DNA of 64,000 bases from Sphingomonas parva (ex Maeng et al. 2020) (GCF_004564275.1 NZ_SPDV01000033.1:1-64000); one strand, 5' to 3'; counted from the first letter of the stretch, positions 52,970 through 63,224 are shown. Notes: a model not told the origin generated them from the sequence alone. Program-made: numbers and translations.

Positions 52970-53524
52970 TTAGTCTTCGGCGACGTCGCACTCGATCCAG
53001 AGGGCGTCGCCCAGATGGCGCCACGCGCGCCAGTCCGTCCGGCGCCAGGTCTTGACGATGGCCCGGCCGCGCTCCCCGAGCGACGCCGGCACCGGCTCCA
53101 GCGCGGCCGGCAGCGCACCGCTCTCGATGATCTTGCTCCCGCGCCAGCCGGTCTCGTCGCTGTAGCTGGCAAGCTTCACCTCGCCGCGAAGCCAGCTCTC
53201 GATCAGCTCGCGGGCGACGGCGGTGCTGTGCACGGCCGCCGAACGCAGCGATCCGGCGGACGCGGATATCGGTGTGCACCAGCTGCCGAAATCGAGATTG
53301 ATCTGATGGTCCGCCGTATCGAGCTCGATCGCGAAGAGCGGCTCGAGCGGTTCGCCCCGCACCGCGTCGATGCGCAGCCTGATCCACCCCTCATCCGAGC
53401 GAAACCAGCGACCTTCGCCGGCGATCGCCCAGTCGAGACAGGCGTCGAACACCGCTCGCGACCAATCGTCGATCGGGTCGGTCGAATGCGCCGAAAAAGG
53501 CGTTCCGGAATCGCCGTCTGACAT
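52970..53524 (-). CDS. hypothetical protein, unknown function
   Basis: A 184-residue cytoplasmic protein, no signal or membrane segment. It is acidic and Trp-rich (ACLDWAIAGEGRWFRSDEGWIRLRIDAV, KTWRRTDWRAWRHLGDALWIECD). No motif of a known enzyme is visible. It lies upstream of the receptor gene on the same strand (80-base gap), which may or may not be meaningful. The family is not recognised. Confidence 0.65.
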   Translation of the reverse strand: MSDGDSGTPFSAHSTDPIDDWSRAVFDACLDWAIAGEGRWFRSDEGWIRLRIDAVRGEPLEPLFAIELDTADHQINLDFGSWCTPISASAGSLRSAAVHSTAVARELIESWLRGEVKLASYSDETGWRGSKIIESGALPAALEPVPASLGERGRAIVKTWRRTDWRAWRHLGDALWIECDVAED

Positions 53525-53601
53525 TCAGCCGCGGTAGTCGGCCGCGCACCCGCCCGTCCAGCGCGCGGCGCCGAGCACGATCCCAGCCGCTGCCGCAACC
53601 C

Positions 53602-53943
53602 TCACGAGGCGGTCTGGATCGCCAGGCGGTTGCCGTCGTGCCAGACGAGGTTGCAGGCGCTGGGGCAGGCGGCGAGATCGCGTTGCCGCGCCCAGTCGCG
53701 AACCACGAAGGCCCTGGCGCCGCTGCCGAACTCGAGCCGGTCGATCTGCGCCAGGCGGACGTGCGACGGCAGCGTCCTCGCCTCGCCCCCCTCGACCGTG
53801 ACCCGGTGCAGGGCCGCGCTCCCCGGTTCGGAATAGCTGACCGTCAATGGCGCGGACGAGCGGTTGCGGATCTCGATCGTCGGCGCCTGGGCCGAACAAC
53901 CGGCGAGTGCGAGCAGACAAAGGCCTGAAATCCACCGAGTCAT
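53602..53943 (-). CDS. lipoprotein, unknown function
   Basis: A 113-residue protein with lipoprotein signal ending LLALAGC (Cys16). The mature part is beta-rich (TIEIRNRSSAPLTVSYSEPGSAALHRVTVEGGEA) and ends with ACPSACNLVWHDGNRLAIQ, containing a Cys pair. It is 77 bases upstream of the 52970 gene on the same strand. No family is recognised. Confidence 0.68.
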   Translation of the reverse strand: MTRWISGLCLLALAGCSAQAPTIEIRNRSSAPLTVSYSEPGSAALHRVTVEGGEARTLPSHVRLAQIDRLEFGSGARAFVVRDWARQRDLAACPSACNLVWHDGNRLAIQTAS

Positions 53944-54090
53944 GCGGAGAAGTTCTCATGAAAACCGAAGACGTGCAAGGCCGCGCCCGGCGAGGGTCGC
54001 TCGACGGTTTCTTGCCGGGGACGCTCGTTTCTTCGATTCGGACGTCGAGACGGCCGACGCCTGCACGCCGCCGGGGAGCTGCCGCCCGGC

Positions 54091-55341
54091 TCAGCCCATC
54101 GCCGCCCGCGCCGCCTCCGGCACATAATCGTCGAGGCCCGGCTCGTCGAAGCCGACGGTGCGGCCGAGCTCGGCCGAACGGTAGAGCGCCATCAGCATGG
54201 CGACCACGGCGACGCCATCGTCGAACGTCTCGGCCGGCGGTTCGCCGCGGCGGAAGGCTTGGACGAAATGGCGGTTCTCATGGACGTAGCCGTAGGTCGC
54301 CGCCTCGTCCTCGATCACCGGCATCAGCCCGCGCTCGGCATTCTGCTTCTCGACCAGATCCTCGCCGCCCCGGCGGTCGCCGCTCCCGCCGAGGAAGACC
54401 TTGAGCCCCGAGCCGAGCGAGTTGAACTCCATCGCATATTCGGGCCCGAGCAGTTCGAGCGAGAGGCGCAGGCCGGCCCCGACATAGGCCCAGCTCGTCG
54501 TCGCCTCGATCACCAGTTCGTTGCCGTCCCGGTCCTCGAGCCGGACGAGGCCGCGGGCGAAATCCTCGGCCGGGCGGCGGGCATAATCGACCTCGCCGCC
54601 CATCGTCTCGCACAGCCGCGCGGCATAGTCCGGCCGCGCCCATTTCAGCGTCGCGACCGAGGCGGTGGCGGAGACCGGCGTGAGGGCCGCGCGCGGCGCG
54701 CCGGGCGGGGTGAGCAGGAAGCGGGCGACCTCGACGCTGTGGCACATCATGTCGAGCAGCACGCCGCCGCCCTGCCTGTCCGCCTGCCAGAACCAGGGCT
54801 CGTGCGGGCCGGCATGCTCTTCGGCCGCGCGGGCGATGTACGGGCGGCCGCTCTCCGGCACGGCGCGGCGCCAGACGATCTCGCGGCCGCGCTGCACGGC
54901 CGGCATGAAGAGCTGGTTCTCGAGATAGCCGTGGAGCAGGCCGGCGCCGCTCGCCAGCGAAAGCATCTCTCTCGCTTCGGCGAGGGTGCGGGCGAGCGGC
55001 TTCTCGCAGGCCACGGCGCGCAGCGCGCCCGCTCTGCCCGCGGCGACGAGATCGGCGATCGTCCGCATCGCGGCGAGCCGCGCGTGGTTCGGCGCGAGGA
55101 TCCACAGCGCGTCGATCTCGCCCGATCCGAGCATCTCTTCCAGACCGGCGAAGGCGCGGCACGGGCCGAGCCCCAGCGCCTCCGCGCGCGCCGCCGCCGC
55201 CTCGCGCCGCTCGGCCCGCGGGCTGAAGATTCCGGCGACGCGGACGTTGCGCACCGCGACCAGCGCCTCGAGATGGAAATTGGCGATGAAGCCGGCGCCG
55301 ATGAAGCCGATGCGCAGCGTGTCGAGCGTGGGAAGAGCCAT
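54091..55341 (-). CDS. Gfo/Idh/MocA-family oxidoreductase
   Basis: NAD(P)-dependent sugar/cyclitol-type dehydrogenase of 416 residues. The Rossmann motif is FIGAGFIANFHLEAL (about 13-27). The EKP motif in CEKPLARTLAEA carries the conserved Lys, and GGGVLLDMMCHSVEVARFLL is the usual helix carrying a catalytic His. The substrate is unknown. Members of this family oxidise sugars, inositols or amino sugars. The start at 55341 gives the typical N-terminus. No sugar-transport genes are adjacent. Confidence 0.87.
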   Translation of the reverse strand: MALPTLDTLRIGFIGAGFIANFHLEALVAVRNVRVAGIFSPRAERREAAAARAEALGLGPCRAFAGLEEMLGSGEIDALWILAPNHARLAAMRTIADLVAAGRAGALRAVACEKPLARTLAEAREMLSLASGAGLLHGYLENQLFMPAVQRGREIVWRRAVPESGRPYIARAAEEHAGPHEPWFWQADRQGGGVLLDMMCHSVEVARFLLTPPGAPRAALTPVSATASVATLKWARPDYAARLCETMGGEVDYARRPAEDFARGLVRLEDRDGNELVIEATTSWAYVGAGLRLSLELLGPEYAMEFNSLGSGLKVFLGGSGDRRGGEDLVEKQNAERGLMPVIEDEAATYGYVHENRHFVQAFRRGEPPAETFDDGVAVVAMLMALYRSAELGRTVGFDEPGLDDYVPEAARAAMG

Positions 55342-55533
55342 GGCCGCAGCATGGCGGGGCTTGGGGATCAAGAGCAAGGGGCAGGCGCAAAGCCCGCGGC
55401 GGCTTCCGAGATAAGTATAGTGTCCCCGAATCAGGGCGAAGTCAGCGGGGGGCGGAGCGCGGCGCCCGGATCCGGCTTGCCGGGACCATGCCGGTCGTGG
55501 AATGAAGCGGCCCTCGGGAGGATCGGGGGAAGG

Positions 55534-55917
55534 ATGATGATCTTCGCTACCGCACTGTTCGCATGGCTGACGCTCGCCGGAACGCCGGACGCTCGGGAGG
55601 AGGCGATCCGCAGCACCCAGGGCGACGTCGAGGGCTATGCCTACGACACGAACGTAGGGCTCAGGCGCAACGGCGTCACCTGGGGGATCGTGGACGCGGT
55701 CGGCGCCGGGCGCTGCCGCACGAAGTTCCTGCTCGAGGAGGACCATGCGGTGACCGTCGACTGGTCGGCGGTGACCGGCGTCAGGGGCGTGAAATACGAG
55801 GTGGAGCTGCTCGCCCGGAAGCCGGCCGACACCGTCGCATTCGAGCTCGATCTCGAGGACCAGGCCCGGAATTTCGGCGAGGTCTTCGCCTATCTGGTCG
55901 ACGCCTGTCGCGGCTGA
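55534..55917 (+). CDS. small secreted protein, unknown function
   Basis: A 127-residue protein with a signal peptide (about 1-20, MMIFATALFAWLTLAGTPDA). The mature part has a Cys pair (GRCRTKFLLEEDH, DACRG) and a beta-rich pattern (VTVDWSAVTGVRGVKYEVELLARK). GAAGG precedes two adjacent ATGs (55534, 55537). It diverges from the Gfo/Idh gene by 192 bases. The family is not recognised. Confidence 0.65.
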   Translation: MMIFATALFAWLTLAGTPDAREEAIRSTQGDVEGYAYDTNVGLRRNGVTWGIVDAVGAGRCRTKFLLEEDHAVTVDWSAVTGVRGVKYEVELLARKPADTVAFELDLEDQARNFGEVFAYLVDACRG

Positions 55918-56134
55918 GCCGGTGCGCCTCGGCGCTCGACCCGGAAAAGGGGGCCGCCGACCAGGCACTGATCGCCTTCGAGATCGGGCACCGGGCGCGC
56001 GCGCGGTGGAGAGGAGAACGAGGGCTCTCCTGCCTGCGCCGCGAGTGGAGACGGCGTGGCCGAAGCGAGGGAGCGCGGCTGACCGGCTGGCGGTGCTCGG
56101 GCAGGCTTCGCCTTCATTTCAAAGGGGAATTCGG

Positions 56135-57136
56135 ATGATGCGCTGGATCGCCGCAGGTGCGTTGCTCGCCTTGCCTGCCGCCGGGCACGCGGCGGAGCGG
56201 TGCGGCAAGGCGGCGCTCTCCGAGGGGCCGGTCTCGATCGACGTCTGGGTGTCGCAGCAGGATGCGAGCCCGCCGCGCGTCACCTGGACGCACGCCAGCG
56301 TTGCCGGCGGCGACGGGGCCTATTGGCTCGAGGGGCATTACGATCCGACCGAGACCGGCCTCGGCACTCCGGTCAGCCTCGAGGTGCGCGCCTTGACGGC
56401 GCCGCCGGCGGAGGGGGAGGGCGATCCCGAGCAGATCGTCTTTCGGGTCGATTCCGGTCCCTGGTCGGAGCCGCTCTGGGCGAACCCGCGCCGCGCCGGA
56501 GAGGGGGCGAGCGCACGCGGCGAGGTCAGCCGGCGCCTCGCCCAGGGCCGGACCTTCCCCTATCGGACCGAATGGCTAGAGGCGGCGGCGCGCGGCGACC
56601 GCTTCGACTTCCGGCGGCGCGATGCCTGGGACCGGGAGATCGGCAGCGGATCGGTCGCCTATCCGCCGGCCGAAACGATCGAGGCGCTCTACCGGGCGGC
56701 GCGCGCCCAGGCTCTGGCGAAGATGCGGCCGTGCGGCGGAACCGGCGCCGTCGTCACCGCGATGCCGGCCACCGCCTCGCCGCCGCAGCCGCCGCAAACG
56801 CCGGCGAGGCTGCAGGCCCAGGCCTGCAGCCTGTTGCGCAGCTACGAAGAGCGCGTAGCGCGGGAGCAGCCGCAATCGGGACGGCTGATGAAGATCGTGG
56901 CGCAGCCGGTCGATTGCGGCGCTCGCGTCGTGACGCGGGTCTACGAGACGAGCGGGATGCGCACGCGCGACCTGAGGGAGCTCGGCGCGACGCTGCAGCG
57001 GAGCGTCGACCCGATGTGGTGCGCGGACCGCTCGTTCCGCGCGTTCATCGGCCAGGGCTGGACCTTTCGCGTCGAGCTGCGCGCCGCCGACGCGCCGGAC
57101 GTCTACACCGCCACCACCCGCGCCTGCCCGGCCTGA
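56135..57136 (+). CDS. secreted protein, unknown function
   Basis: A 333-residue protein with signal peptide MMRWIAAGALLALPAAGHAA, GGGGA before the start. The mature region is in two parts: an N-terminal beta-rich half (VSIDVWVSQQDASPPRVTWTHASVAGG, IVFRVDSGPWSEPLWA) and a C-terminal half with Cys in QACSLLRSYEERVAREQPQSGR, VDCGARVVTRVY, MWCADRSF and TRACPA. A Pro/Gln linker separates them. No enzyme motif was recognised. It lies 217 bases after the small secreted-protein gene on the same strand. Confidence 0.7.
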   Translation: MMRWIAAGALLALPAAGHAAERCGKAALSEGPVSIDVWVSQQDASPPRVTWTHASVAGGDGAYWLEGHYDPTETGLGTPVSLEVRALTAPPAEGEGDPEQIVFRVDSGPWSEPLWANPRRAGEGASARGEVSRRLAQGRTFPYRTEWLEAAARGDRFDFRRRDAWDREIGSGSVAYPPAETIEALYRAARAQALAKMRPCGGTGAVVTAMPATASPPQPPQTPARLQAQACSLLRSYEERVAREQPQSGRLMKIVAQPVDCGARVVTRVYETSGMRTRDLRELGATLQRSVDPMWCADRSFRAFIGQGWTFRVELRAADAPDVYTATTRACPA

Positions 57137-57254
57137 GCGGCCGGCGCGGCGTGCAACCGGGCCACGGCCTTTTGGCGGTGTCGGCGCTTGCGAGGCCTGG
57201 CGTTTCCGGCCACATCCCGAGGTTCAGCGATCGGCACGGACGGAGAGGGCGCTC

Positions 57255-59675
57255 GTGGACCAGACCAGGGGACTGGCATTCCTCGCCGGCGGCGGCGGGA
57301 CCGGCGCGCTGCTGCGGGCGCGGGACTGGACCGGCTCGCCGCTCGGCCCGCCGCAGGGCTGGCCGCCGGCGCTGAAGGCGGCGGTGAGCCTGATCCTCGG
57401 CGCGGAATTCCCGATGTTCGTCGCCTGGGGCGAGCAGCTCTCCTTCTTCTACAACGACCGTTATGCCGAGATCCTCGGCGCCAAGCACCCCGACGCGCTC
57501 GGCGCGCGCTTCGAGGACATCTGGCGCGAGATCTGGCCCGACATCCGCCCGTTGGTCGAGGCGGCGCTGCGCGGCGAATCCTCCTATCGCGAGGACCTGC
57601 CGCTGCTGATGAACCGGAAGGGCTATTACGAGCAGACCTGGTTCACCTTCTCCTACTCGCCGCTGCGCGACGAGGAGGGCCGGGTCACGGGCATGTATTG
57701 CGCCTGCCACGAGACCACCGACAAGATCCTCGCCGAGACCGCGCTGGCCGGCAGCGAGGCGCTCAGCCGCCGCGTGTTCGAGCAATTGCAGAGCGGGCTG
57801 GTGGTCGGCGAGCTGGTCCGCGACGAGGCGGGGCGGGCGGTCGACTGGCGCTATCTCGACGTCAATCCCGCCTGGGAGCGGCTGATCGGCCTGCCACGGC
57901 GCGAGGCGGTCGGCCGCACCGTCCGTGAGGTGCTCGGCGCGGTCGAGCAGGACTGGATCGGGGACATCGTCCGGGTGATGGAGAGCGGCGAGGCGATCGC
58001 CTTCACCCGCCCGGTCGAGACGCTCGGCCGCTGGTACGAAGGCCATGGCTTCCGCATCGACGAGCGGCGCTTCGGAATCTCGTTCAACGAGGTCACCGAG
58101 CGGCTGCGCACCGAGGAAGCGCTGAAGGTGATCCACGCCACGCTCGAGAAGCAGTTCGAGGAGCGGACCGCCGAGCGCGACCGCTTGTGGATGCTGTCCG
58201 AGGACATGCTCGCCCGCGCCGACTACGAAGGGATGATGTCGGCGGTGAGCCCGGCCTGGACGCGGGTGCTCGGCTGGCCGCAGGAGGCGCTGCTCAGCCG
58301 CGGCTACGCCACCTTCATGCACCCGGAGGATGCCGAGACGACGCTGCAGGCCCTCGCCGAGATGGGCGAGACCGGCCAGCCGACCCGGTTCGAGAACCGC
58401 ATCGCGACGCGCGACGGCGGCTGGAAGGCGATCGAATGGACGGTCGCGCCGGAGCCGGGCGGGGCGAACTTCATCGCCGTCGGCCGCGATCTCAGCGCCG
58501 CCAAGGCGCGCGAGCAGGAGCTGTTCGCCGCGCAGGAGGCGTTGCGCCAGTCCCAGAAGATGGAGGCGGTCGGCCAGCTGACCGGCGGCATCGCCCACGA
58601 TTTCAACAATCTGCTCACCCCGATCGTCGGGGCGCTCGACCTCCTGCGCCGCAAGGTCGACGATCCGCGGCTGCTCCGCCTGGTCGAGGGGGCGGTGACC
58701 AGCGCCGATCGCGCCCGGACGCTGATCGCGCGGCTGCTCAGCTTCTCGCGCAAGCAGCGGCTCGAGGCGCGCGACGTGCCGGTGCGCAAGCTGCTGTCGG
58801 GGATCGCCGACCTGCTGCACCGCTCGCTCGGGCCGACGGTCGAGCTCGCCCTCGAGCTGGAGGGCGACGATCTGTTCGCCCGGGTCGATCCGAACCAGCT
58901 CGAGCTCGCCTTGCTGAACCTCGCGGTCAACGCGCGCGACGCGATGCCGGCCGGCGGCACGCTGACGATCGGCGCGCGCCGGGCCGAGGTCGATGCGCCG
59001 CATCCGGCCGGGCTGAGGCCGGGCGACTATGTCTGCATCTCGGTGCGCGACCAGGGCAGCGGCATGAGCGCCGAGACGGTGCGGATGGCGGTGGAGCCCT
59101 TCTACTCGACCAAGGAGCTCGGCAAGGGAACCGGGCTCGGCCTGTCGATGGTGCACGGGCTCGCCGCCCAGTCGCAGGGCGGGCTGCACATCGAGAGCGC
59201 GCTCGGCGAGGGCACGCGCGTCGATCTCTGGCTGCCGGCCGGCAGCCCCGTGCCCGACGTGGAGGATCCCCGGGACGCGGTCGAGCCCGACGAAATCGTG
59301 CCGCGCCGGATCCTGCTGGTCGACGACGAGGATCTGGTCCGCGCCGCGACCGCCGACATGCTGATCGATGCCGGGCATGCGGTCGACCAGGTCCATAGCG
59401 GGCGCGAGGCGCTGTCGATGCTCAGATCGGACCGTCGGTACGACCTCCTGCTCACCGATTATGCGATGCCCCTGATGTCCGGGGCGGCGCTGATCCGCGA
59501 GGCGCGCAAGGTCGCGCCGGCGATGAAGGCGCTGCTGGTCACCGGCTATGCCAGCGCCGCGACCGACGTTCCGGCCGACGTGCCGCGGATCGAGAAGCCG
59601 TTCCGCGCCGCCGAGCTGATCGCCCGGATCCAGGCGCTGTCGCACCAGGGCGCCGAGGCCGAAGCGATGGCGTGA
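57255..59675 (+). CDS. PAS-domain hybrid histidine kinase
   Basis: An 806-residue cytoplasmic sensor kinase with a GTG start. Three PAS-like domains (about 45-160, 175-285, 315-420) precede HisKA with the phosphorylated His448 in [18 protein letters not shown]. The ATPase domain has N box [15 protein letters not shown]1 DQGSGM, G2 [10 protein letters not shown] and [13 protein letters not shown]-terminal receiver (about 685-800) carries Asp735 in LLLTDYAMP and a Lys in [10 protein letters not shown]. No membrane segment was seen. It is a stand-alone hybrid kinase; no response regulator or output gene is adjacent. The signal is unknown. Confidence 0.9.
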   Translation: MDQTRGLAFLAGGGGTGALLRARDWTGSPLGPPQGWPPALKAAVSLILGAEFPMFVAWGEQLSFFYNDRYAEILGAKHPDALGARFEDIWREIWPDIRPLVEAALRGESSYREDLPLLMNRKGYYEQTWFTFSYSPLRDEEGRVTGMYCACHETTDKILAETALAGSEALSRRVFEQLQSGLVVGELVRDEAGRAVDWRYLDVNPAWERLIGLPRREAVGRTVREVLGAVEQDWIGDIVRVMESGEAIAFTRPVETLGRWYEGHGFRIDERRFGISFNEVTERLRTEEALKVIHATLEKQFEERTAERDRLWMLSEDMLARADYEGMMSAVSPAWTRVLGWPQEALLSRGYATFMHPEDAETTLQALAEMGETGQPTRFENRIATRDGGWKAIEWTVAPEPGGANFIAVGRDLSAAKAREQELFAAQEALRQSQKMEAVGQLTGGIAHDFNNLLTPIVGALDLLRRKVDDPRLLRLVEGAVTSADRARTLIARLLSFSRKQRLEARDVPVRKLLSGIADLLHRSLGPTVELALELEGDDLFARVDPNQLELALLNLAVNARDAMPAGGTLTIGARRAEVDAPHPAGLRPGDYVCISVRDQGSGMSAETVRMAVEPFYSTKELGKGTGLGLSMVHGLAAQSQGGLHIESALGEGTRVDLWLPAGSPVPDVEDPRDAVEPDEIVPRRILLVDDEDLVRAATADMLIDAGHAVDQVHSGREALSMLRSDRRYDLLLTDYAMPLMSGAALIREARKVAPAMKALLVTGYASAATDVPADVPRIEKPFRAAELIARIQALSHQGAEAEAMA

Positions 59676-59705
59676 CGCGCCGCCGGCGCGCGCCGATGGC
59701 GCCGC

Positions 59706-60494
59706 TCAGGGCAGGATCGGGGCGGGATCGGCGCCGTTCCACGGGCGCAGCCAGGCCGTCCCGTCCCAGACGTAGGCGAGCGTCCGGTTGATCGCGTCCA
59801 TCTGGGCGGGCGTGTACTGGGTCGCGTGGCAGGCGAAGGAGGCGCGGCCGGCGGCGACGTCCCGCGGCGCGACCGGCACCCGGACGGTGAGCAAAGCCTC
59901 GGCGACGCCGCTGACCCGCGGCACCGATTGCGGCGCGGCGCGCAGCCGCTCTTCGGGCAGGGACGCGTAGAACAGGCGAATGCCCGAGCGGCGGGCGTCG
60001 CCCTGGACGATCTCGGTGGTGACGTTGCCGACCAGCCGGTGATCGGGGTGGCCGGTGCCGCCCTCCGGCCCGAAGGTGACGACCACCTCCGGCCGGACCG
60101 CATCGACGATTGCGGCGAGCCTGGTGCGCAGCTCCGCCAGCCTCTCCATCGAATGGCCGAGCGACCCGTCCTCCAGGCCGATCATGTGGAGCTTGCGGAC
60201 GCCGAGCCGGTCGGCGGCGCATTGCGATTCGGTCACCCGCGCCGCAGCGAGCTGCGGGCCCGCAGCGATGCCGCCGTGCGGCGTCACCCCCTTCGATCCG
60301 TCGGTGGCGATGACGAGGTGGACCTCGCGCCCCTCGCGGGCCAGGCGGGCGAGCAGGGGGCCGACCACCCGCTCGTCGTCGGGATGGGCGAAGGCGGCGA
60401 GCACGGGTCCGTCGCCGGCCGAGGCCGCGGACGCGGCGGGGACGGCGAGGATGAGCAGGGCGGCGCGGGCGGCGGTCCGGAGAGCGTGGTGCAT
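59706..60494 (-). CDS. PIG-L-family deacetylase, secreted
   Basis: A 262-residue zinc-dependent N-acetyl-hydrolase with a signal peptide (about 1-24). The metal motif AHPDDER (36-42) and later His in TGHPDHRLVGN fit LmbE/PIG-L enzymes, which deacetylate N-acetylglucosaminyl derivatives. The exported location suggests action on glycans or cell-wall fragments. ATG 60494 is preferred over 60515 because the signal peptide starts there. It follows the convergent hybrid kinase (30-base gap). Confidence 0.84.
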   Translation of the reverse strand: MHHALRTAARAALLILAVPAASAASAGDGPVLAAFAHPDDERVVGPLLARLAREGREVHLVIATDGSKGVTPHGGIAAGPQLAAARVTESQCAADRLGVRKLHMIGLEDGSLGHSMERLAELRTRLAAIVDAVRPEVVVTFGPEGGTGHPDHRLVGNVTTEIVQGDARRSGIRLFYASLPEERLRAAPQSVPRVSGVAEALLTVRVPVAPRDVAAGRASFACHATQYTPAQMDAINRTLAYVWDGTAWLRPWNGADPAPILP

Positions 60495-60526
60495 GTACGG
60501 CAGCGTAACGAACATGCGCCGCCGCC

Positions 60527-60865
60527 TCAATCGGCAGACGCGCCGCGCAGCGACCACCAGGCGGCGTAGGGCGTGTTCTCGATCCGCCGCCGGTTGAGAT
60601 CGGGCGCGCCGTCGGTCCACCAGACCTCGCCGCGCTCGCCGAGCGCCACCTTCGCCGCGTGGACGTCCGCCCGCGCCGCCCGCAGCGCCTCTCCGTCGCC
60701 GCCCGCGAGCGCCGCGCGGACGCCGCGCCGCGCGGCCATCAGCGCGTCGACCAGCGTCTGGCGCTGCTCCGGATCGAGGTGCGGATCGGCGGCGCGCCAC
60801 AGCCGGCCGCGCACGACGATATAGCGGCCGTCGGGAGTGAGAATTGCGCGGTCGCGGGCGGTCAC
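60527..60865 (-). CDS. small protein, unknown function
   Basis: A 112-residue protein from a GTG at 60865. The sequence is helical and Ala/Arg-rich with the distinctive segments YIVVRGRLWRAADPHLD, VDALMAARRGVRAALAGGD and GEVWWTDGAPDLNRRRIENTPYAAWW, which I recall from a conserved uncharacterised family of sphingomonads. The longer open frame upstream overlaps the DUF1801 gene and is unlikely. It lies 32 bases upstream of the PIG-L gene on the same strand. Confidence 0.68.
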   Translation of the reverse strand: MTARDRAILTPDGRYIVVRGRLWRAADPHLDPEQRQTLVDALMAARRGVRAALAGGDGEALRAARADVHAAKVALGERGEVWWTDGAPDLNRRRIENTPYAAWWSLRGASAD

Positions 60866-61015
60866 GGCCGGTGCGCCGTCGTCGAACGGCGGCAGGGCGG
60901 ATCGATCGGCGAGACTGTCACGCCGGCGACAATGAGACGGCGCAGCGATCGTTCCGGACGCGCGGTCGACGGCGCACCGGCGCTGGGTTAGGCTCGGGCG
61001 AACCCGGAGGAGCGC

Positions 61016-61435
61016 ATGGCCGAGACCAAGACGAAGCCGACGGAGGCGAGCGTCGATGCGTTCCTCGCCGCGGTCGAGAAGCCGGTGCGGCGTGCCGACG
61101 CATTGATCCTCAAGGAGATGATGGAGCGGATCACCGGCGAGCCGGCGGTGATGTGGGGGCCGAGCATCGTCGGCTTCGGCGCCTATCATTATCGCTACGC
61201 CAGCGGGCACGAGGGCGACATGTGCCGCATCGGCTTCTCGCCGCGCGCCGCGAACCTCGTCCTCTATGTCGGCGGCTTTCCGGAATACGAGCCGCTGCTC
61301 GCCCGGCTCGGCAAGCACAAGGGGTCGAAAGCCTGCCTCTACCTCAACCGGCTCGCCGACGTGGACCTGGTCGTGCTCGAGGAGATCGTCCGCCGCAGCT
61401 TCGACGCCGCGGTCGACGGCTGCCCGGTCTGCTGA
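61016..61435 (+). CDS. DUF1801 (YdhG/YjbR-like) domain protein
   Basis: A 139-residue cytoplasmic protein. The DUF1801 fold is seen in ALILKEMMERITGEPAVMWGPSIVGFGAYHYRYASGHEG, RIGFSPRAANLVLYVGG and KGSKACLYLNRLADVD. Family members are uncharacterised, thought to bind nucleic acid or small molecules. AGGAG precedes the ATG. It is divergent from the small gene to its left. Confidence 0.85.
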   Translation: MAETKTKPTEASVDAFLAAVEKPVRRADALILKEMMERITGEPAVMWGPSIVGFGAYHYRYASGHEGDMCRIGFSPRAANLVLYVGGFPEYEPLLARLGKHKGSKACLYLNRLADVDLVVLEEIVRRSFDAAVDGCPVC

Positions 61436-61448
61436 CGAGGCGCGACGG

Positions 61449-63095
61449 TCAGGCGCCTTCGGGGCAGTCGGCGACCTCGACCTCGAACAGGCGCTCGCCG
61501 CGGCGATCGTGGAAGGCGTGGACGAAGCGGGCGCCGGCGCCGATCATCGCGGCGATCTGCGGCTGGCCGCACGCCTCGCGGCCGGCCCCGCGGGCGATGA
61601 GCCGCTTCGCCGCGGCCACGTCCAGCCCGTCGATCGCGACGGTGTAGCTGCGGGTGAGGACCAGCCCGGTCGCCTCGGCGCGGGTGAAGGTGGTGACTTC
61701 GTCGAGCCGGGTCGGCGCCGAGGCGTTCATGATGGTCGCCGCGGCCTGCAGCTCGCGCTGGACGGCGGCCCCGCTCATTCTCGGGGCCGGCCGGCCGCCG
61801 CCGCGCACGACGATCTCCGAACCGGTCAGCACGCCGGCGGTCTCCAGCTCGTAATAGCTCGGGAACCACATGCTCTCGGGCGGCGTGGTGAGGGCCCGCC
61901 AGACGAAGGCGGGATCGACCCCGGCGTCGAGATAGGCCTGGCGCATCGCCGCCGCCGCGAGCCGCATCTCGGCGGCGTTGAGGCCGGGAAAGCTCGGCGC
62001 GTGGAAGCCGACGCGGGCGCTCTCCTCGGCGGTGCGCTCCACGCCGGCAAGGAGGATGTTGGTGCAGGCCGACATGCAGACCTCCTCGACGCGGGTGCTC
62101 AGCCCGCGCTCCCGGACGATCGCGGCGATCCGCTCGGCCTCGAGCATGCGCCCGCCGGGAGAGGTGAGCACCACCGTTCTGACGCCCGGGCTCGCCGCCA
62201 GCACCTGCTGGAAGCGCTTCGCCGCGCCGGCCGAGATGTTGCCGTCGACCGCCAGCGCGCGGCCGTCCTTCGAGACCGTCATCGCGGCGACCGGGCCGAG
62301 CGAGTCCCGGCCCGCGGCAAGCTGGCCGAACTCGGCGGCCTGGACGGCGATGTCGCCCGCCCGGAACAGGGTGGTTCCCGCGGTGAGCACGACCAGAGCG
62401 CGTGCCGCGACCGCCCAGCCGGGCGAGCCGCCGCGCCGGCGGTGCCAATAAGCCGAGCGCCAGATGCCGACCGAGCTCCACACCCAGACGACCAGCGACA
62501 CGCCGAGATAGGCGAGGATGACGAGCGCGAGGCTCTGCAGCGATCCCGATCCGGTCTCGATCCGGTGGGTCAGGAAGCGCGTGCCGGCGAGGATGACGGC
62601 CGAGAGCAGGAAGCCGTTCACCCAGTAGGAGACGGGCAGCGAGAGATGGCCGGCCCAGTGGCGGCGGAGGTAGTTGCGCCCGGCGTTCTTCTCGTCCCAG
62701 GCGATCACTTCCTCGTCATAGGCGCTGAGATCGTTCCAGTCGGGCTCGAAGACGAGCTCGTCCTCGCCCTGCTCATAGTCCTTGCCGTAGGCGCGCATCC
62801 TCAAGGCGCCGGCGACGGCCAAGCCGAGGATGAAGCTCAAGGCGAAGCCCATCGACGGAACGACGATCGTCGGCACGACATATTCGGGAAGGGTCAGGGT
62901 GAGATAGAGGGACGTGCCGCCCATCAGCAGGATGAACACGATCGCCAGGCTGAGCGCGATCCCGGCGATGCGATCGGCGATCAGCCGCCTGAGGAACAGC
63001 CGGTCCATGCCCCAGGAGAGCAGATAGCCGATCAGCAGCGCCGCCAAAGTCGCGGCGGCGAAATGCCAGACTCCCGGTCGTGTCAGCGCGTCCAT
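61449..63095 (-). CDS. multi-pass membrane protein with periplasmic ClpP-like domain
   Basis: A 548-residue protein. Five or six membrane segments occupy about 10-250 (e.g. IALSLAIVFILLMGG, GFALSFILGLAVAG, SLALVILAYLGVSLVVW). A soluble ClpP/crotonase-like region at about 270-400 has VVLTSPGGRMLEAERIAAIVRERG and VCMSACTNILLAG, in which a Ser followed by Ala fits a ClpP-type nucleophile. The C-terminal 140 residues are unassigned. Related periplasmic ClpP-like proteins are known without clear function; the membrane fusion is notable. Convergent with DUF1801. Confidence 0.75.
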   Translation of the reverse strand: MDALTRPGVWHFAAATLAALLIGYLLSWGMDRLFLRRLIADRIAGIALSLAIVFILLMGGTSLYLTLTLPEYVVPTIVVPSMGFALSFILGLAVAGALRMRAYGKDYEQGEDELVFEPDWNDLSAYDEEVIAWDEKNAGRNYLRRHWAGHLSLPVSYWVNGFLLSAVILAGTRFLTHRIETGSGSLQSLALVILAYLGVSLVVWVWSSVGIWRSAYWHRRRGGSPGWAVAARALVVLTAGTTLFRAGDIAVQAAEFGQLAAGRDSLGPVAAMTVSKDGRALAVDGNISAGAAKRFQQVLAASPGVRTVVLTSPGGRMLEAERIAAIVRERGLSTRVEEVCMSACTNILLAGVERTAEESARVGFHAPSFPGLNAAEMRLAAAAMRQAYLDAGVDPAFVWRALTTPPESMWFPSYYELETAGVLTGSEIVVRGGGRPAPRMSGAAVQRELQAAATIMNASAPTRLDEVTTFTRAEATGLVLTRSYTVAIDGLDVAAAKRLIARGAGREACGQPQIAAMIGAGARFVHAFHDRRGERLFEVEVADCPEGA

Positions 63096-63224
63096 GTGCG
63101 GGCCCCCCCCGCGCGCAGTCTACCAGAGGCCGGGAAAGTGGGAAGAGGCTGGGGCGCGCGCCGGACGCCGGCGGGGCGGGCCCTTCGAAGAATGTGACCC
63201 AGCACTTCGCCGGCTTTCCGCTCA

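Noticed and set aside
57045-59645. An 866-residue minus-strand reading frame
   Set aside because: It is antisense to the hybrid histidine kinase, whose domains are all recognisable on the plus strand.
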